Shown piece by piece: positions 1 to 5,819 of a stretch of DNA of 5,819 nucleotides. The notes under the pieces are model-generated. The model had not been told where the DNA came from. It ran no database searches and was given only the letters and a program-made list of their open reading frames with translations. Every line of letters begins with the position of its first letter. Position 1 is the first letter of the stretch. The position numbers and the translations under genes are program-made. This stretch comes from Eubacteriales bacterium (GTDB lineage: Bacteria > Bacillota > Clostridia > Christensenellales > CAG-138), in NCBI GenBank assembly GCA_028703645.1, contig JAQVML010000109.1, forward strand, positions 1 to 5,819, given 5' to 3'.

Positions 1-1005
1 TCCATCACGCTGGATAGCGGCGATATCGCGAGCCGCTATATCTACTCCAATCTGGAACCGACACAAGCGCTACCCGAGGGCGATTATCAGGTGCAGTATT
101 TTATCGATGATCGCGAAGAGGCGGATGCGACAGTGAAATTTGTCGTCGTCGCGGCGGAAAATAAGCAAACCGCTGTTAGCGGGGCTTATCTGGAAGATAC
201 GCACATGACAACCGGCATGGATGCAAGCGGAATGCCTCTGGATTCCATCACCAGTGTTGCTTCCACGGGAACGTGGTACGTTTCTTCTATCCTTCGCAAC
301 GCGCAGGCGGATACAATGATTTATTACGTTTGGTATGATACCAACGGAAACAAGATTGATCAGGTCGAGTTTGACCCGAAGGGAGCTACGGATGTCTATA
401 TCTTCGGCTCGTTTGAGCTGACGAGCATCGCGCCGGAAGGCCAATATCGCGTGGAAGTGTATATCGACGACGCGACAGAGCCCGCGGCTTTCGTAGACTT
501 TAATGTGAGTAATATTGTTGCGAACAATGCCGCAACGGATGTGAAGATGGCAATTTACAAGCAGACGGAAGGCGGATTCTCCCTTCAGTATCCCGAAACT
601 TGGATGATGAAGGAACAGACCGACAGCATGCTTGCGTGGTTTTATCCCGAGGAGTACGCAATTGACGGTGAGGCCGACATCAACAACGTATTTGTGGTAG
701 CCGTAAAAGGCAGCGCCGCGGGATACACGACCGAAACCGCTTTGCAATCTTGGATTGATGAAACAGTTGCAGAGAATCACGAGAACTATACGTATGTCGA
801 TCAATCGATTGACAATGTCAATGGCCGCGATATCGCCAGCTATGCATATCAGTGGACAAAAGACGGGTACAATCTGACCACCATCGACTTTATCATTCTC
901 GACGGAGACAATCTTTACGTGATTACGTTTACCGCGACGAACGATGACTTCAACACGCTCTATCCGTTTGTGGAGCAGATGGTGCTTTCGTTCCAAATCT
1001 TATAA
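1..1005 (+). CDS. Partial (5'-truncated) extracytoplasmic protein with duplicated beta-rich domain and C-terminal PsbP/DcrB-like domain
   Basis: The frame is open from base 1 to the TAA at 1003-1005, giving 334 visible residues; the true start lies upstream, so the GTG at 91 is not a start but Val31 inside a domain. Residues 5-49 and 125-169 align without gaps at an offset of 120 residues; the best part, beginning PEG.Y.V...IDD, matches at 13 of 25 positions. This suggests a tandem beta-sandwich domain. After a short linker, residues 184-334 begin with 'GGFSLQYPETW' (about 191-201) and end with 'ITFTA...F......F..QMVLSFQI', the layout of PsbP/DcrB-like domains that often sit on secreted or lipid-anchored proteins. 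No cysteine is visible, and acidic residues are frequent, which fits an exported protein. The signal peptide or membrane anchor would be in the missing part. Function is not recognised; surface location is inferred. A terminator follows 18 nt after the stop. Confidence 0.85.
   Translation, partial: SITLDSGDIASRYIYSNLEPTQALPEGDYQVQYFIDDREEADATVKFVVVAAENKQTAVSGAYLEDTHMTTGMDASGMPLDSITSVASTGTWYVSSILRNAQADTMIYYVWYDTNGNKIDQVEFDPKGATDVYIFGSFELTSIAPEGQYRVEVYIDDATEPAAFVDFNVSNIVANNAATDVKMAIYKQTEGGFSLQYPETWMMKEQTDSMLAWFYPEEYAIDGEADINNVFVVAVKGSAAGYTTETALQSWIDETVAENHENYTYVDQSIDNVNGRDIASYAYQWTKDGYNLTTIDFIILDGDNLYVITFTATNDDFNTLYPFVEQMVLSFQIL
13..147 (+). repeat. Intragenic domain repeat, copy 1
   Basis: This segment encodes residues 5-49 of the truncated gene and is the C-terminal part of a repeat unit with a 120-residue period. 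Eighteen of 45 positions match copy 2, concentrated in the PEG.Y.V...IDD stretch. The start of this unit lies before the window. The similarity is at protein level, so the duplication is old. Confidence 0.6.
373..507 (+). repeat. Intragenic domain repeat, copy 2
   Basis: This segment encodes residues 125-169, aligned without gaps to copy 1 (residues 5-49). The whole second domain probably covers about residues 55-170, starting after the 'KFVVVAAENK' end of the first domain. It is directly followed by the linker to the PsbP/DcrB-like domain. Confidence 0.6.
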
Positions 1006-1023
1006 CGATTGCATAAAATCAAG

Positions 1024-1066
1024 CGCCGCTGTTTGCCGTATTCCGGTATATCAGCGGTGTTTTTTT
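1024..1066 (+). terminator. Rho-independent terminator of the truncated surface-protein gene
   Basis: The arms CGCCGCTG (1024-1031) and CAGCGGTG (1052-1059) pair over 8 bp with one G-T pair. The 20-nt loop holds a second small stem (GCCG with CGGT). Seven T residues follow directly (1060-1066). It lies 18 nt after the TAA and separates this gene from the next transcription unit. Confidence 0.88.
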
Positions 1067-1098
1067 GATGAAAAACACGGTTTGATGAGGTTGGCGTG

Positions 1099-1129
1099 TT
1101 GGACAGAGAATAGCAAAATATGGTATGAT
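1099..1129 (+). promoter_or_regulatory. Sigma-A type extended -10 promoter for the redox-protein/DUF4364 unit
   Basis: The -10 box TATGAT (1124-1129) is preceded by TG one base upstream (TGGTATGAT), an extended -10. A -35-like TTGGACA lies at 1099-1105; spacing is 18-19 nt depending on which six bases are taken, so the -35 is imperfect. The predicted transcript start near 1136 leaves a 5' leader of about 27 nt before the ATG at 1163. It lies just after a terminator, where a new promoter is expected. Confidence 0.65.
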
Positions 1130-1162
1130 CCTGAAAGCATCAAGAACGAAGGAAGCAGATGG

Positions 1163-1627
1163 ATGAATCCGAAAGAAAAAAGTCAACTGGCAAAAGAAAA
1201 CTTTGAACAGGGTTATAACTGCGCGCAGTCCGTTCTGCTTGCGTTTTGCGAAGAGACTGGTCTAAACCGCGAACAAGCGGCAAAGCTCGCCTCCACGTTT
1301 GGCGGTGGTATGGGCCGTATGCGCGAGGTTTGCGGCGCGGTGAGCGCGATGTTTATGGTCGAAGGCTTGCGGGGAGGCTACAGCGACCCGAAAGCAAAAG
1401 AGGAAAAGAGCGAATTGTATGCGCGTGTTCGCGCGTTGGCGGAACAGTTTCGCGAAAAGAATCATTCCATCATTTGCAGAGAGCTGCTGATCGATACCGA
1501 AACCACGCCTGGCGGCGAGCCGGAAGCGCGGACAAAGGAATACTATGAGCGCAGGCCATGCGGCTGCTATGTAGCGGACGCCGCATATCTGATCGCGGAA
1601 ACGCTGAACGCATCCGACAATGGATGA
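1163..1627 (+). CDS. C_GCAxxG_C_C family (putative redox-active) protein
   Basis: The 154-residue product matches the C_GCAxxG_C_C family, small cysteine-rich proteins thought to be redox-active but without an established reaction. Visible landmarks are 'GYNCAQSVLLAF' (Cys20), 'FGGGMGRMREVCGAVSAM' (Cys57), 'CRELL' (Cys105) and 'RPCGCYVADAAYLI' (Cys133, Cys135); Cys29 is an extra one. After the CGAV motif, many relatives have Gly where this protein has Ala62. There is no signal peptide or membrane segment, so it is probably cytoplasmic. The ATG at 1163 is chosen because AAGGA (1149-1153) lies 9 nt upstream and the family homology begins there; the frame stays open further upstream, but through the terminator and promoter. 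It is the first gene of a two-gene unit. Family assignment is confident; redox or metal binding is inferred from the cysteines. Confidence 0.9.
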   Translation: MNPKEKSQLAKENFEQGYNCAQSVLLAFCEETGLNREQAAKLASTFGGGMGRMREVCGAVSAMFMVEGLRGGYSDPKAKEEKSELYARVRALAEQFREKNHSIICRELLIDTETTPGGEPEARTKEYYERRPCGCYVADAAYLIAETLNASDNG

Positions 1628-1651
1628 TTAGACCGAGGGGAGGGGCGCGTC

Positions 1652-2185
1652 ATGCCAATCTTTGCGCAGGGCGTAACGAAAGATAAACTCACCATACTCT
1701 ATTATCTGCGCGCGTCCAAGGTGGACATCACGCGCGAGCAGCTGCATCGCGTGATGGTGGATAACGATACGATGAGCTTCTTCGATTTTCAGGCTTGCAT
1801 GCATGAGCTGGAGGAGGATGCGTTTATCGCGGCGCTGCCGAAATCGTTTGGGCAGGTATATCGCCTCTCGGTTCGTGGATCGGATGTGTTGGAACAGTTT
1901 GTCGAGAGCCTGCCGGTCTCCCTTCGCGAGCGGCTGGAACGGTATGCACGGGAGCACAGGGAAGAGATGCTGCTGCAAACGCAAATCGTTTCCGAGATGG
2001 AAGAACTGCCGAGCGGCGGATACCTCGTGCATCTGCGCGCGCTGGAAGAAAACGCGGCGATTATGGAGCTGACGCTGCGCGTTGCGACGCGCGAGATGGC
2101 GCAGCGGATGCGCGCAAACTGGGAAAAAGAGTCGGAAGCGCTGTATGCAAACCTATTGACCACGCTGCTGAAAACAGAAGCATAA
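1652..2185 (+). CDS. DUF4364 family winged-helix protein, putative transcriptional regulator
   Basis: The 177-residue product looks like the DUF4364 family, found mainly in Clostridia and predicted to bind DNA. Residues 9-78 resemble a winged helix: helices near 9-21 and 28-36, a likely recognition helix near 42-57 ('SFFDFQACMHELEED'), and a wing near 60-76 ending 'YRLSVRG'. A charged helical stretch (about 80-116) and a beta-then-helix tail (about 120-177) follow. The N-terminal 'GVTKDKLTILYYL' is typical of the family. The start at 1652 is supported by a purine-rich GAGGGGAGGGG site (1635-1645) ending 6 nt before the ATG. It lies 24 nt after the C_GCAxxG_C_C gene and probably shares its promoter. 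Target genes are unknown; control of its own unit is only a guess. Confidence 0.85.
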   Translation: MPIFAQGVTKDKLTILYYLRASKVDITREQLHRVMVDNDTMSFFDFQACMHELEEDAFIAALPKSFGQVYRLSVRGSDVLEQFVESLPVSLRERLERYAREHREEMLLQTQIVSEMEELPSGGYLVHLRALEENAAIMELTLRVATREMAQRMRANWEKESEALYANLLTTLLKTEA

Positions 2186-2206
2186 ATTCCATAAATCATC
2201 TGCAAA

Positions 2207-2232
2207 CAAAAAGAGCCGTGAGGCTCTTTTGT
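2207..2232. terminator. Bidirectional terminator between convergent units
   Basis: AAAAGAGCC (2209-2217) and GGCTCTTTT (2222-2230) form a perfect 9-bp inverted repeat around the loop GTGA; with one bulged A the pairing can extend to 2207-2232. It lies 21 nt after the stop of the DUF4364 gene and 21 nt after the stop of rpe on the other strand. The T-run is four bases on plus and five bases (then GTTTG) on minus, so it should serve both directions, somewhat better for rpe. Confidence 0.82.
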
Positions 2233-2253
2233 GCTATGAATTCGATTTCTAAT

Positions 2254-2904
2254 TTACTTTCCGCAGCGAAGGTCGTGAATCATTTTCGCTGGGTCGTTTG
2301 CCTGAAAGACTGCGCTGCCCGCGACGAGCACGGTTGCGCCCGCGTCGATGCAGAGCTTCGCCGTCTTCGGATTGATTCCGCCATCCACTTCAATCTCGGT
2401 AGCGAGGCCTCGTTCGTCGATCATCTGCCGAAGCTCCGCAATCTTTGTAACGGACTCCGGAATAAACTTTTGTCCGCCATAGCCGGGGTTGACGGACATG
2501 ACCAGCACGAGGTCGCAATAGGGCAGCACTTCGCGCACCAGATAAGCGGGTGTGCCGGGGTTTAATACGACGCCAGCCTTGCGCCCCGCTTCGTGGATCT
2601 GCTGCAACGCGCGGTGCAGGTGCTTTTCCGCTTCCACATGAATCGTGATAATGTCCGCGCCCGCCTGCAAGAACCAGGGGATGAAGCGCGACGGTTCCTC
2701 CACCATCAGATGCGCGTCGATCGGCAGTTTGGTCAGCGGCCGAATCGAGGAGAGGACCGGAGGCCCAAAGGAAAAATTGGGCACGAAATGCCCGTCCATC
2801 ACGTCAAAGTGAATCCAGTCCGCTTTCCAATCGGTAAGGTTGGTGATGTCGCGACCCAGATTTGCAAAATCGGAAGCGAGGATGGAAGGCGCAATTTTAA
2901 CCAT
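2254..2904 (-). CDS. rpe: Ribulose-phosphate 3-epimerase
   Basis: This cytoplasmic TIM-barrel enzyme interconverts D-ribulose 5-phosphate and D-xylulose 5-phosphate in the pentose phosphate pathway. At 216 residues it has the usual family length. The N-terminus 'IAPSILASDF' carries Ser7. Metal and catalytic residues are visible as His32 and Asp34 in 'IHFDVMDGHFVPN', His65 in 'DAHLMV', and Asp174 in 'EVDGGI'. The phosphate-binding regions are 'NPGYGGQKF' (139-147) and 'GSAVF' (196-200). The ATG at 2904 has a good AAGGAG site (2915-2920) 10 nt upstream. It is the last gene of the phosphatase/kinase/rsgA cluster, 90 nt after rsgA, and ends at the shared hairpin. In Bacillus subtilis the same order continues with thiN; here the cluster stops after rpe. 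Confidence 0.97.
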   Translation of the reverse strand: MVKIAPSILASDFANLGRDITNLTDWKADWIHFDVMDGHFVPNFSFGPPVLSSIRPLTKLPIDAHLMVEEPSRFIPWFLQAGADIITIHVEAEKHLHRALQQIHEAGRKAGVVLNPGTPAYLVREVLPYCDLVLVMSVNPGYGGQKFIPESVTKIAELRQMIDERGLATEIEVDGGINPKTAKLCIDAGATVLVAGSAVFQANDPAKMIHDLRCGK

Positions 2905-2925
2905 GGTTGTTGTTCTCCTTTTGGT

Positions 2926-2959
2926 AACGGTTGAATACTGTCATTCGAATTTAGCCGTT
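2926..2959 (-). promoter_or_regulatory. Possible hairpin in the rsgA-rpe intergenic leader
   Basis: In the 90-nt AT-rich gap between rsgA and rpe, AACGG and CCGTT (2955-2959 and 2926-2930 on the plus strand) can pair. An inner GAAT/ATTC stem (2943-2946 with 2933-2936) has a 6-nt loop, and unpaired bases lie between the two stems. No T-run follows, so it is not a terminator. It ends 5 nt before the rpe ribosome binding site and might affect translation or mRNA processing. I found no convincing promoter in this gap. The structure is weak and may be chance. Confidence 0.25.
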
Positions 2960-2994
2960 TTTGTTTTTATGTCTTTGTATGATTTGCATGATGT

Positions 2995-3867
2995 TTAATC
3001 ATAGCGATGCTTGCGTTTCTCATCGATCTCGGTTTGAATTTCGCAATAGCGTGCATAGCGCCCCTGCGAGAGCTTGCCGTTTTTCAACAGCGCCTTGACC
3101 GCGCAGTCCGGCTCGGCAATGTGCCGACAGCCGGCAAAGCGACATTCGCTGGTGACGCCCGTAAATTCCGGATAGCTTGCGTTCATCGCGTCTTGATCGA
3201 GTTCGCTCATTTCAAACAGCGAGAACCCCGGCGTATCGAGCACGGCGCCGCCGAGATAGGGCCAAAGCTCCGCTTGTCTGGTCGTGTGCTTGCCGCGATC
3301 CGTCTTTTTCGCCAAACCACCTGTTTCCAGTGAAAGCTCCGGAAAAAGCGCGTTGAGCAGAGAGGACTTGCCGACCGCGGACTGACCCGCAAAACAGGAG
3401 ACGCGGTTTGTGAGCGCTTCTTTCAGCGCGTCGATTCCGTATCCGTTGGCGGAGGAGGCAAGCAGCGTATGAAAAGCGGCGTAATCGCGCGAAAATTCCT
3501 CGGCGATCTCCGGCTTTGCGGTGTCCATCTTGTTGAGTACGAGCAGCGGCTCGATGTGAAGCGTCTGCGCCTGAATCAGCAGCTTGTCCGCTAGCAAAAA
3601 ATCCGGTTTGGGAATGCTCGCGGAGAGCACGATCACGAGTAGATCGATATTGGAAACCGGCGGACGCAGCAGCGCGTTTTTTCGCGGAAGAATGTCGTCC
3701 ATCGCCGCAAATCCGGTTTCGTGAAGCGAGATTTCGACCAGATCGCCGACCATGGGCGTGACGCCTTCGTTACGAAACCTGCCGCGTGCCTTGCAGGTTA
3801 TGGTGTCTCCGCCTTCGAGCAGGACAGTATAAAACCCGCCGATTCCTTTGATAATTCGTCCTTGCAT
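2995..3867 (-). CDS. rsgA: Small ribosomal subunit biogenesis GTPase RsgA
   Basis: RsgA (YloQ/CpgA in Bacillus) is a circularly permuted GTPase that binds the 30S subunit late in assembly and is strongly stimulated by it. The 290 residues match the usual length. An N-terminal OB-fold (about 1-68) opens with 'GRIIKGIGGFYTV'. The GTPase motifs come in permuted order: NKMD (G4, 112-115), SSA (G5, 138-140), GQSAVGKS (G1, 161-168), DRGKHTTR (G2 region, 190-197) and DTPGF (G3, 211-215). A C-terminal zinc site is formed by Cys242, Cys247, His249 and Cys255, followed by a basic helix. The ATG is 6 nt after the prkC stop; the nearest Shine-Dalgarno-like AAGGA (3881-3885, inside prkC) is 13 nt away, rather far, so translational coupling to prkC is likely. 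In Bacillus this protein is phosphorylated by PrkC. Confidence 0.97.
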   Translation of the reverse strand: MQGRIIKGIGGFYTVLLEGGDTITCKARGRFRNEGVTPMVGDLVEISLHETGFAAMDDILPRKNALLRPPVSNIDLLVIVLSASIPKPDFLLADKLLIQAQTLHIEPLLVLNKMDTAKPEIAEEFSRDYAAFHTLLASSANGYGIDALKEALTNRVSCFAGQSAVGKSSLLNALFPELSLETGGLAKKTDRGKHTTRQAELWPYLGGAVLDTPGFSLFEMSELDQDAMNASYPEFTGVTSECRFAGCRHIAEPDCAVKALLKNGKLSQGRYARYCEIQTEIDEKRKHRYD

Positions 3868-3873
3868 ATCGGG

Positions 3874-5748
3874 TTAGGATTCCTTCGCCGCAAATGTGAA
3901 ATCCTGACGCTTGACGACCGCGCCGTCGCTGAATAAAACGACCTCGCGCATTCCTTCCACGTCGGATGTTGCGGTGAAGGAGATCGGTACTTTTTCGCCT
4001 TTTTCCAGCGTTGTTTCGAACAGAATTCGATAGTAGGTAAGGCCGTTATACGCCTCCAGTACGGCGGCGAAAACCTTCGTTCCGCTGTTGTCTACATCGA
4101 GGTTAAACGCGATATCGGAGGTAAACGGATAGTTGGGTTTGCCGCAAACGGTAAGGGTTACGGGCACTTCCGGCAAAACCTGCGTTCCGGGGAGCGGGTC
4201 TTGCAGATAGACGACGCCGTCTTCCACAATGTTGCTCTCGGCATATCGCACAAATATGTTGTTAAACGAAGCGATGCGAAGCTGATCTAAAATCAGGTTC
4301 ACGGGCAAATCCATAGCATACGGCATGTCAAACGTTGTCTCGGAAGACGCGCTGATGACGATATCGATCGACTGCCCGTTTTTCGTCTCTGTTTCGGGCG
4401 GCAGGGATTGCTCGCAGACATAGCCGATGGCTACTTCTGAGATACGGTAACTCACGTTGCCGAGTGCAAGCCCTGTTTCCTCCAGTGTATGGCGCGCTTC
4501 GTCCGGCGAAAGGCCGATGAGGTTCGGCACCTTCGGGGCGGCAGGCCCGAGGCTTACGATGCCAAATATTGTGGAACCACGCCGCGCTTTCACTCCGCCT
4601 TCCGGCGTTTGGAGAATCACATCTCCGCTTGCGACCGTGTTGCTGTTCTCATAATCCTGAATCTCAAAAGTAAAGCCAAAGTTTTCCGCGCGCTGCTTCG
4701 ATTCCTCCACAGAGCGGTCTACCAGCGTCGGTACCAATTCAAAATCGCTGGATTCATTTTGGTATACATCGCGAAGCACGAAAAATACGCCGACCAGCGC
4801 GAGGATCAATGCGCCTACGGTAAGGCCAATTTTGATCGCTCCGTGCGTTTTTTTGCTTGACGGCGGCTTTTTCTGCGGTTGCGGCTTTGCGGCAGGAATA
4901 AACCGCGCGAAATCTCCCGCCGGCTCCTTTAACGCGCGGCGCAGATGCGCGCTCATATCGCTCGCCGAACTGTAGCGGCGGGTCACGTCCTTATTCAGCG
5001 CGCGCAAAATCACGTCGTTGAGCGCAGGGGACACCTTGTTGGTCAACTCAATCGGCGGAACGGGGATGTCGCTGATGTGCTTGAGTGCGATGGCGACGGA
5101 GCTGTCTCCGTCAAACGGTACTCTGCCGGTCAGCATTTCATAGAGCATGATACCCGCGGAATACAGGTCGCTTCCCTCGGTGACGGGCAAGCCCTTTGCC
5201 TGCTCCGGCGAGAGGTAGTGTACTGAGCCGAGGACGGTGGAGCCCGCGAAGGTGACGGTGTTTGCGTCCACCTCGCGCGCGATGCCGAAATCCATGAGCT
5301 TGACCTTGCCGCTCTGCATTACGATTACGTTTTGCGGCTTGACGTCGCGATGAATGATTCCCGCGGCGTGCGCGGCGCCCAAAGCATCGAGCACCTGCAC
5401 GACGAGCGCCACCGCGATACGCGCGGGCATCGGCCCGTTTTCATCGAGAATGTCTTTCAGCGTTCTGCCGTCTACAAACTCAAGTACGATGTAAGGCAGA
5501 CCGTCCGTTTCGCCAACGTCGAATGCGCGGACGATATTTTCGTGTGAAAGATGCAGCACCGCGCGTGCCTCGCGCTCAAACCTGCGCAAAAACTCCGCGT
5601 CGTTGCGATATTCGTCTTTGAGAACCTTGATGGCAACGACCTTGCGGGAGCTGAGGTTGACGGCGCGGTAAACATGCGCCATGCCGCCTGTGCCGACGAG
5701 GTCGATGATGCGATAACGATGTCCAACGATTGTGCCTTGCGCAATCAT
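3874..5748 (-). CDS. prkC: PASTA-domain Ser/Thr protein kinase (PrkC/Stk type)
   Basis: This 624-residue membrane kinase senses cell-wall material and phosphorylates cytoplasmic proteins on Ser/Thr. The N-terminal kinase domain (about 11-272) has the glycine loop 'GTGGMAHV' (19-26), Lys41 in VAIK, Glu60 in the C-helix, 'HRDVKPQN' (133-140, catalytic Asp135), DFG (153-155) and 'GSVHYLSPEQAKG' (174-186). Thr164, Thr166 and Thr171 in the activation loop are likely autophosphorylation sites. A Pro/Lys-rich juxtamembrane stretch (286-302) precedes one membrane helix (about 304-325). Outside are two clear PASTA repeats (about 336-402 and 405-468), a divergent third (about 472-536), and a beta-rich C-terminal domain (about 540-624) that probably matches the Ig-like end of Bacillus PrkC. 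All catalytic residues are present. The start overlaps the phosphatase stop as ATGA, with AAGGTGA (5755-5761) 6 nt upstream. Confidence 0.97.
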   Translation of the reverse strand: MIAQGTIVGHRYRIIDLVGTGGMAHVYRAVNLSSRKVVAIKVLKDEYRNDAEFLRRFEREARAVLHLSHENIVRAFDVGETDGLPYIVLEFVDGRTLKDILDENGPMPARIAVALVVQVLDALGAAHAAGIIHRDVKPQNVIVMQSGKVKLMDFGIAREVDANTVTFAGSTVLGSVHYLSPEQAKGLPVTEGSDLYSAGIMLYEMLTGRVPFDGDSSVAIALKHISDIPVPPIELTNKVSPALNDVILRALNKDVTRRYSSASDMSAHLRRALKEPAGDFARFIPAAKPQPQKKPPSSKKTHGAIKIGLTVGALILALVGVFFVLRDVYQNESSDFELVPTLVDRSVEESKQRAENFGFTFEIQDYENSNTVASGDVILQTPEGGVKARRGSTIFGIVSLGPAAPKVPNLIGLSPDEARHTLEETGLALGNVSYRISEVAIGYVCEQSLPPETETKNGQSIDIVISASSETTFDMPYAMDLPVNLILDQLRIASFNNIFVRYAESNIVEDGVVYLQDPLPGTQVLPEVPVTLTVCGKPNYPFTSDIAFNLDVDNSGTKVFAAVLEAYNGLTYYRILFETTLEKGEKVPISFTATSDVEGMREVVLFSDGAVVKRQDFTFAAKES

Positions 5749-5819
5749 ACCACGTCACCTTCCTCTAGACGAACGAGAATGACGGTGATGTTATCCGTGC
5801 CGCCGTTATCCAGCGCGAG
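5745..5819 (-). CDS. prpC: PP2C-type Ser/Thr protein phosphatase, C-terminal fragment
   Basis: Only the last 24 codons and the TGA (5745-5747) are in the window; the rest lies beyond base 5819. The visible residues 'ALDNGGTDNITVILVRLEEG' are the typical C-terminal motif of bacterial PP2C phosphatases, with the GG.DN metal-binding Asp and the final beta strand. Its stop overlaps the prkC start (ATGA, 5745-5748), so the two are translationally coupled. Known members (PrpC, Stp) remove phosphates from the kinase and its targets. Identification rests on a short fragment, but motif and neighbour agree strongly. Confidence 0.9.
   Translation of the reverse strand, partial: LALDNGGTDNITVILVRLEEGDVV

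Noticed and set aside
70..996. A 308-codon open frame on the minus strand opposite the truncated surface-protein gene
   Set aside because: It has no recognisable domain and reads as Arg/His/Ile-rich antisense protein. The plus-strand frame has clear repeats, a domain match and a terminator, so this is a shadow frame caused by codon bias.
1031..1051. The loop of the first terminator as a small RNA or riboswitch element
   Set aside because: The inner stem is only four pairs and sits inside a normal terminator loop. There is no leader upstream, only the end of a coding gene.
944..1162. Upstream extension of the C_GCAxxG_C_C frame to an earlier ATG, overlapping the previous gene
   Set aside because: The extension would run through a strong terminator and the promoter, and adds residues with no family similarity. 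The ATG at 1163 has a ribosome binding site and matches the family start.
1628..2205. Minus-strand open frames opposite the DUF4364 gene
   Set aside because: Their translations are low-complexity (Ser/Arg-rich or His/Arg-rich) with no domain, and they lie opposite a gene with good family match and ribosome binding site.
2218..2934. Plus-strand open frames opposite rpe
   Set aside because: rpe has all catalytic residues and normal length; the opposite frames show no recognisable protein features and one begins inside the terminator hairpin.
4489..4860. Plus-strand open frame opposite the PASTA region of prkC
   Set aside because: No ribosome binding site or domain was seen, and the kinase gene is intact across the whole region.

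Overview
The window looks like chromosomal DNA of a low-to-mid GC Gram-positive bacterium, most likely an uncultured or little-studied member of the Clostridia. The reasons are the minus-strand order PP2C phosphatase, PASTA kinase, rsgA, rpe (a typical Firmicutes cluster), a DUF4364-type regulator (a family found mainly in Clostridia), a C_GCAxxG_C_C redox-type protein, and AGGAGG-like ribosome binding sites. Coding DNA is rich in CpG and GCGC words, so this is not a very AT-rich Clostridium. Assignment to a genus is not possible from the sequence alone.

Plus strand, 1-2185. The window opens inside a gene (1-1005) for an apparently extracytoplasmic protein: a duplicated beta-rich domain followed by a PsbP/DcrB-like domain. 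It ends at a strong hairpin terminator (1024-1066). An extended -10 promoter (1099-1129) then drives a short two-gene unit: a 154-residue cysteine-rich protein of the C_GCAxxG_C_C family (1163-1627) and, 24 nt downstream, a 177-residue DUF4364 winged-helix protein (1652-2185).

Minus strand, 5819-2254. The tail of a PP2C-type phosphatase (prpC/stp) overlaps the start of a PASTA-domain Ser/Thr kinase (prkC) by ATGA. Six nucleotides after prkC comes rsgA, a ribosome assembly GTPase, and 90 nt after that comes rpe, ribulose-phosphate 3-epimerase. The first two form a reversible phosphorylation switch that senses the cell wall; the third matures the 30S subunit and is a known PrkC substrate in Bacillus; the fourth belongs to the pentose phosphate pathway.

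The two blocks converge and share a small bidirectional hairpin terminator at 2207-2232. I saw no tRNA, rRNA, CRISPR array, insertion sequence or phage gene, and no clear sign of a new system. The least-understood parts are the truncated surface protein and the redox-protein/regulator pair.
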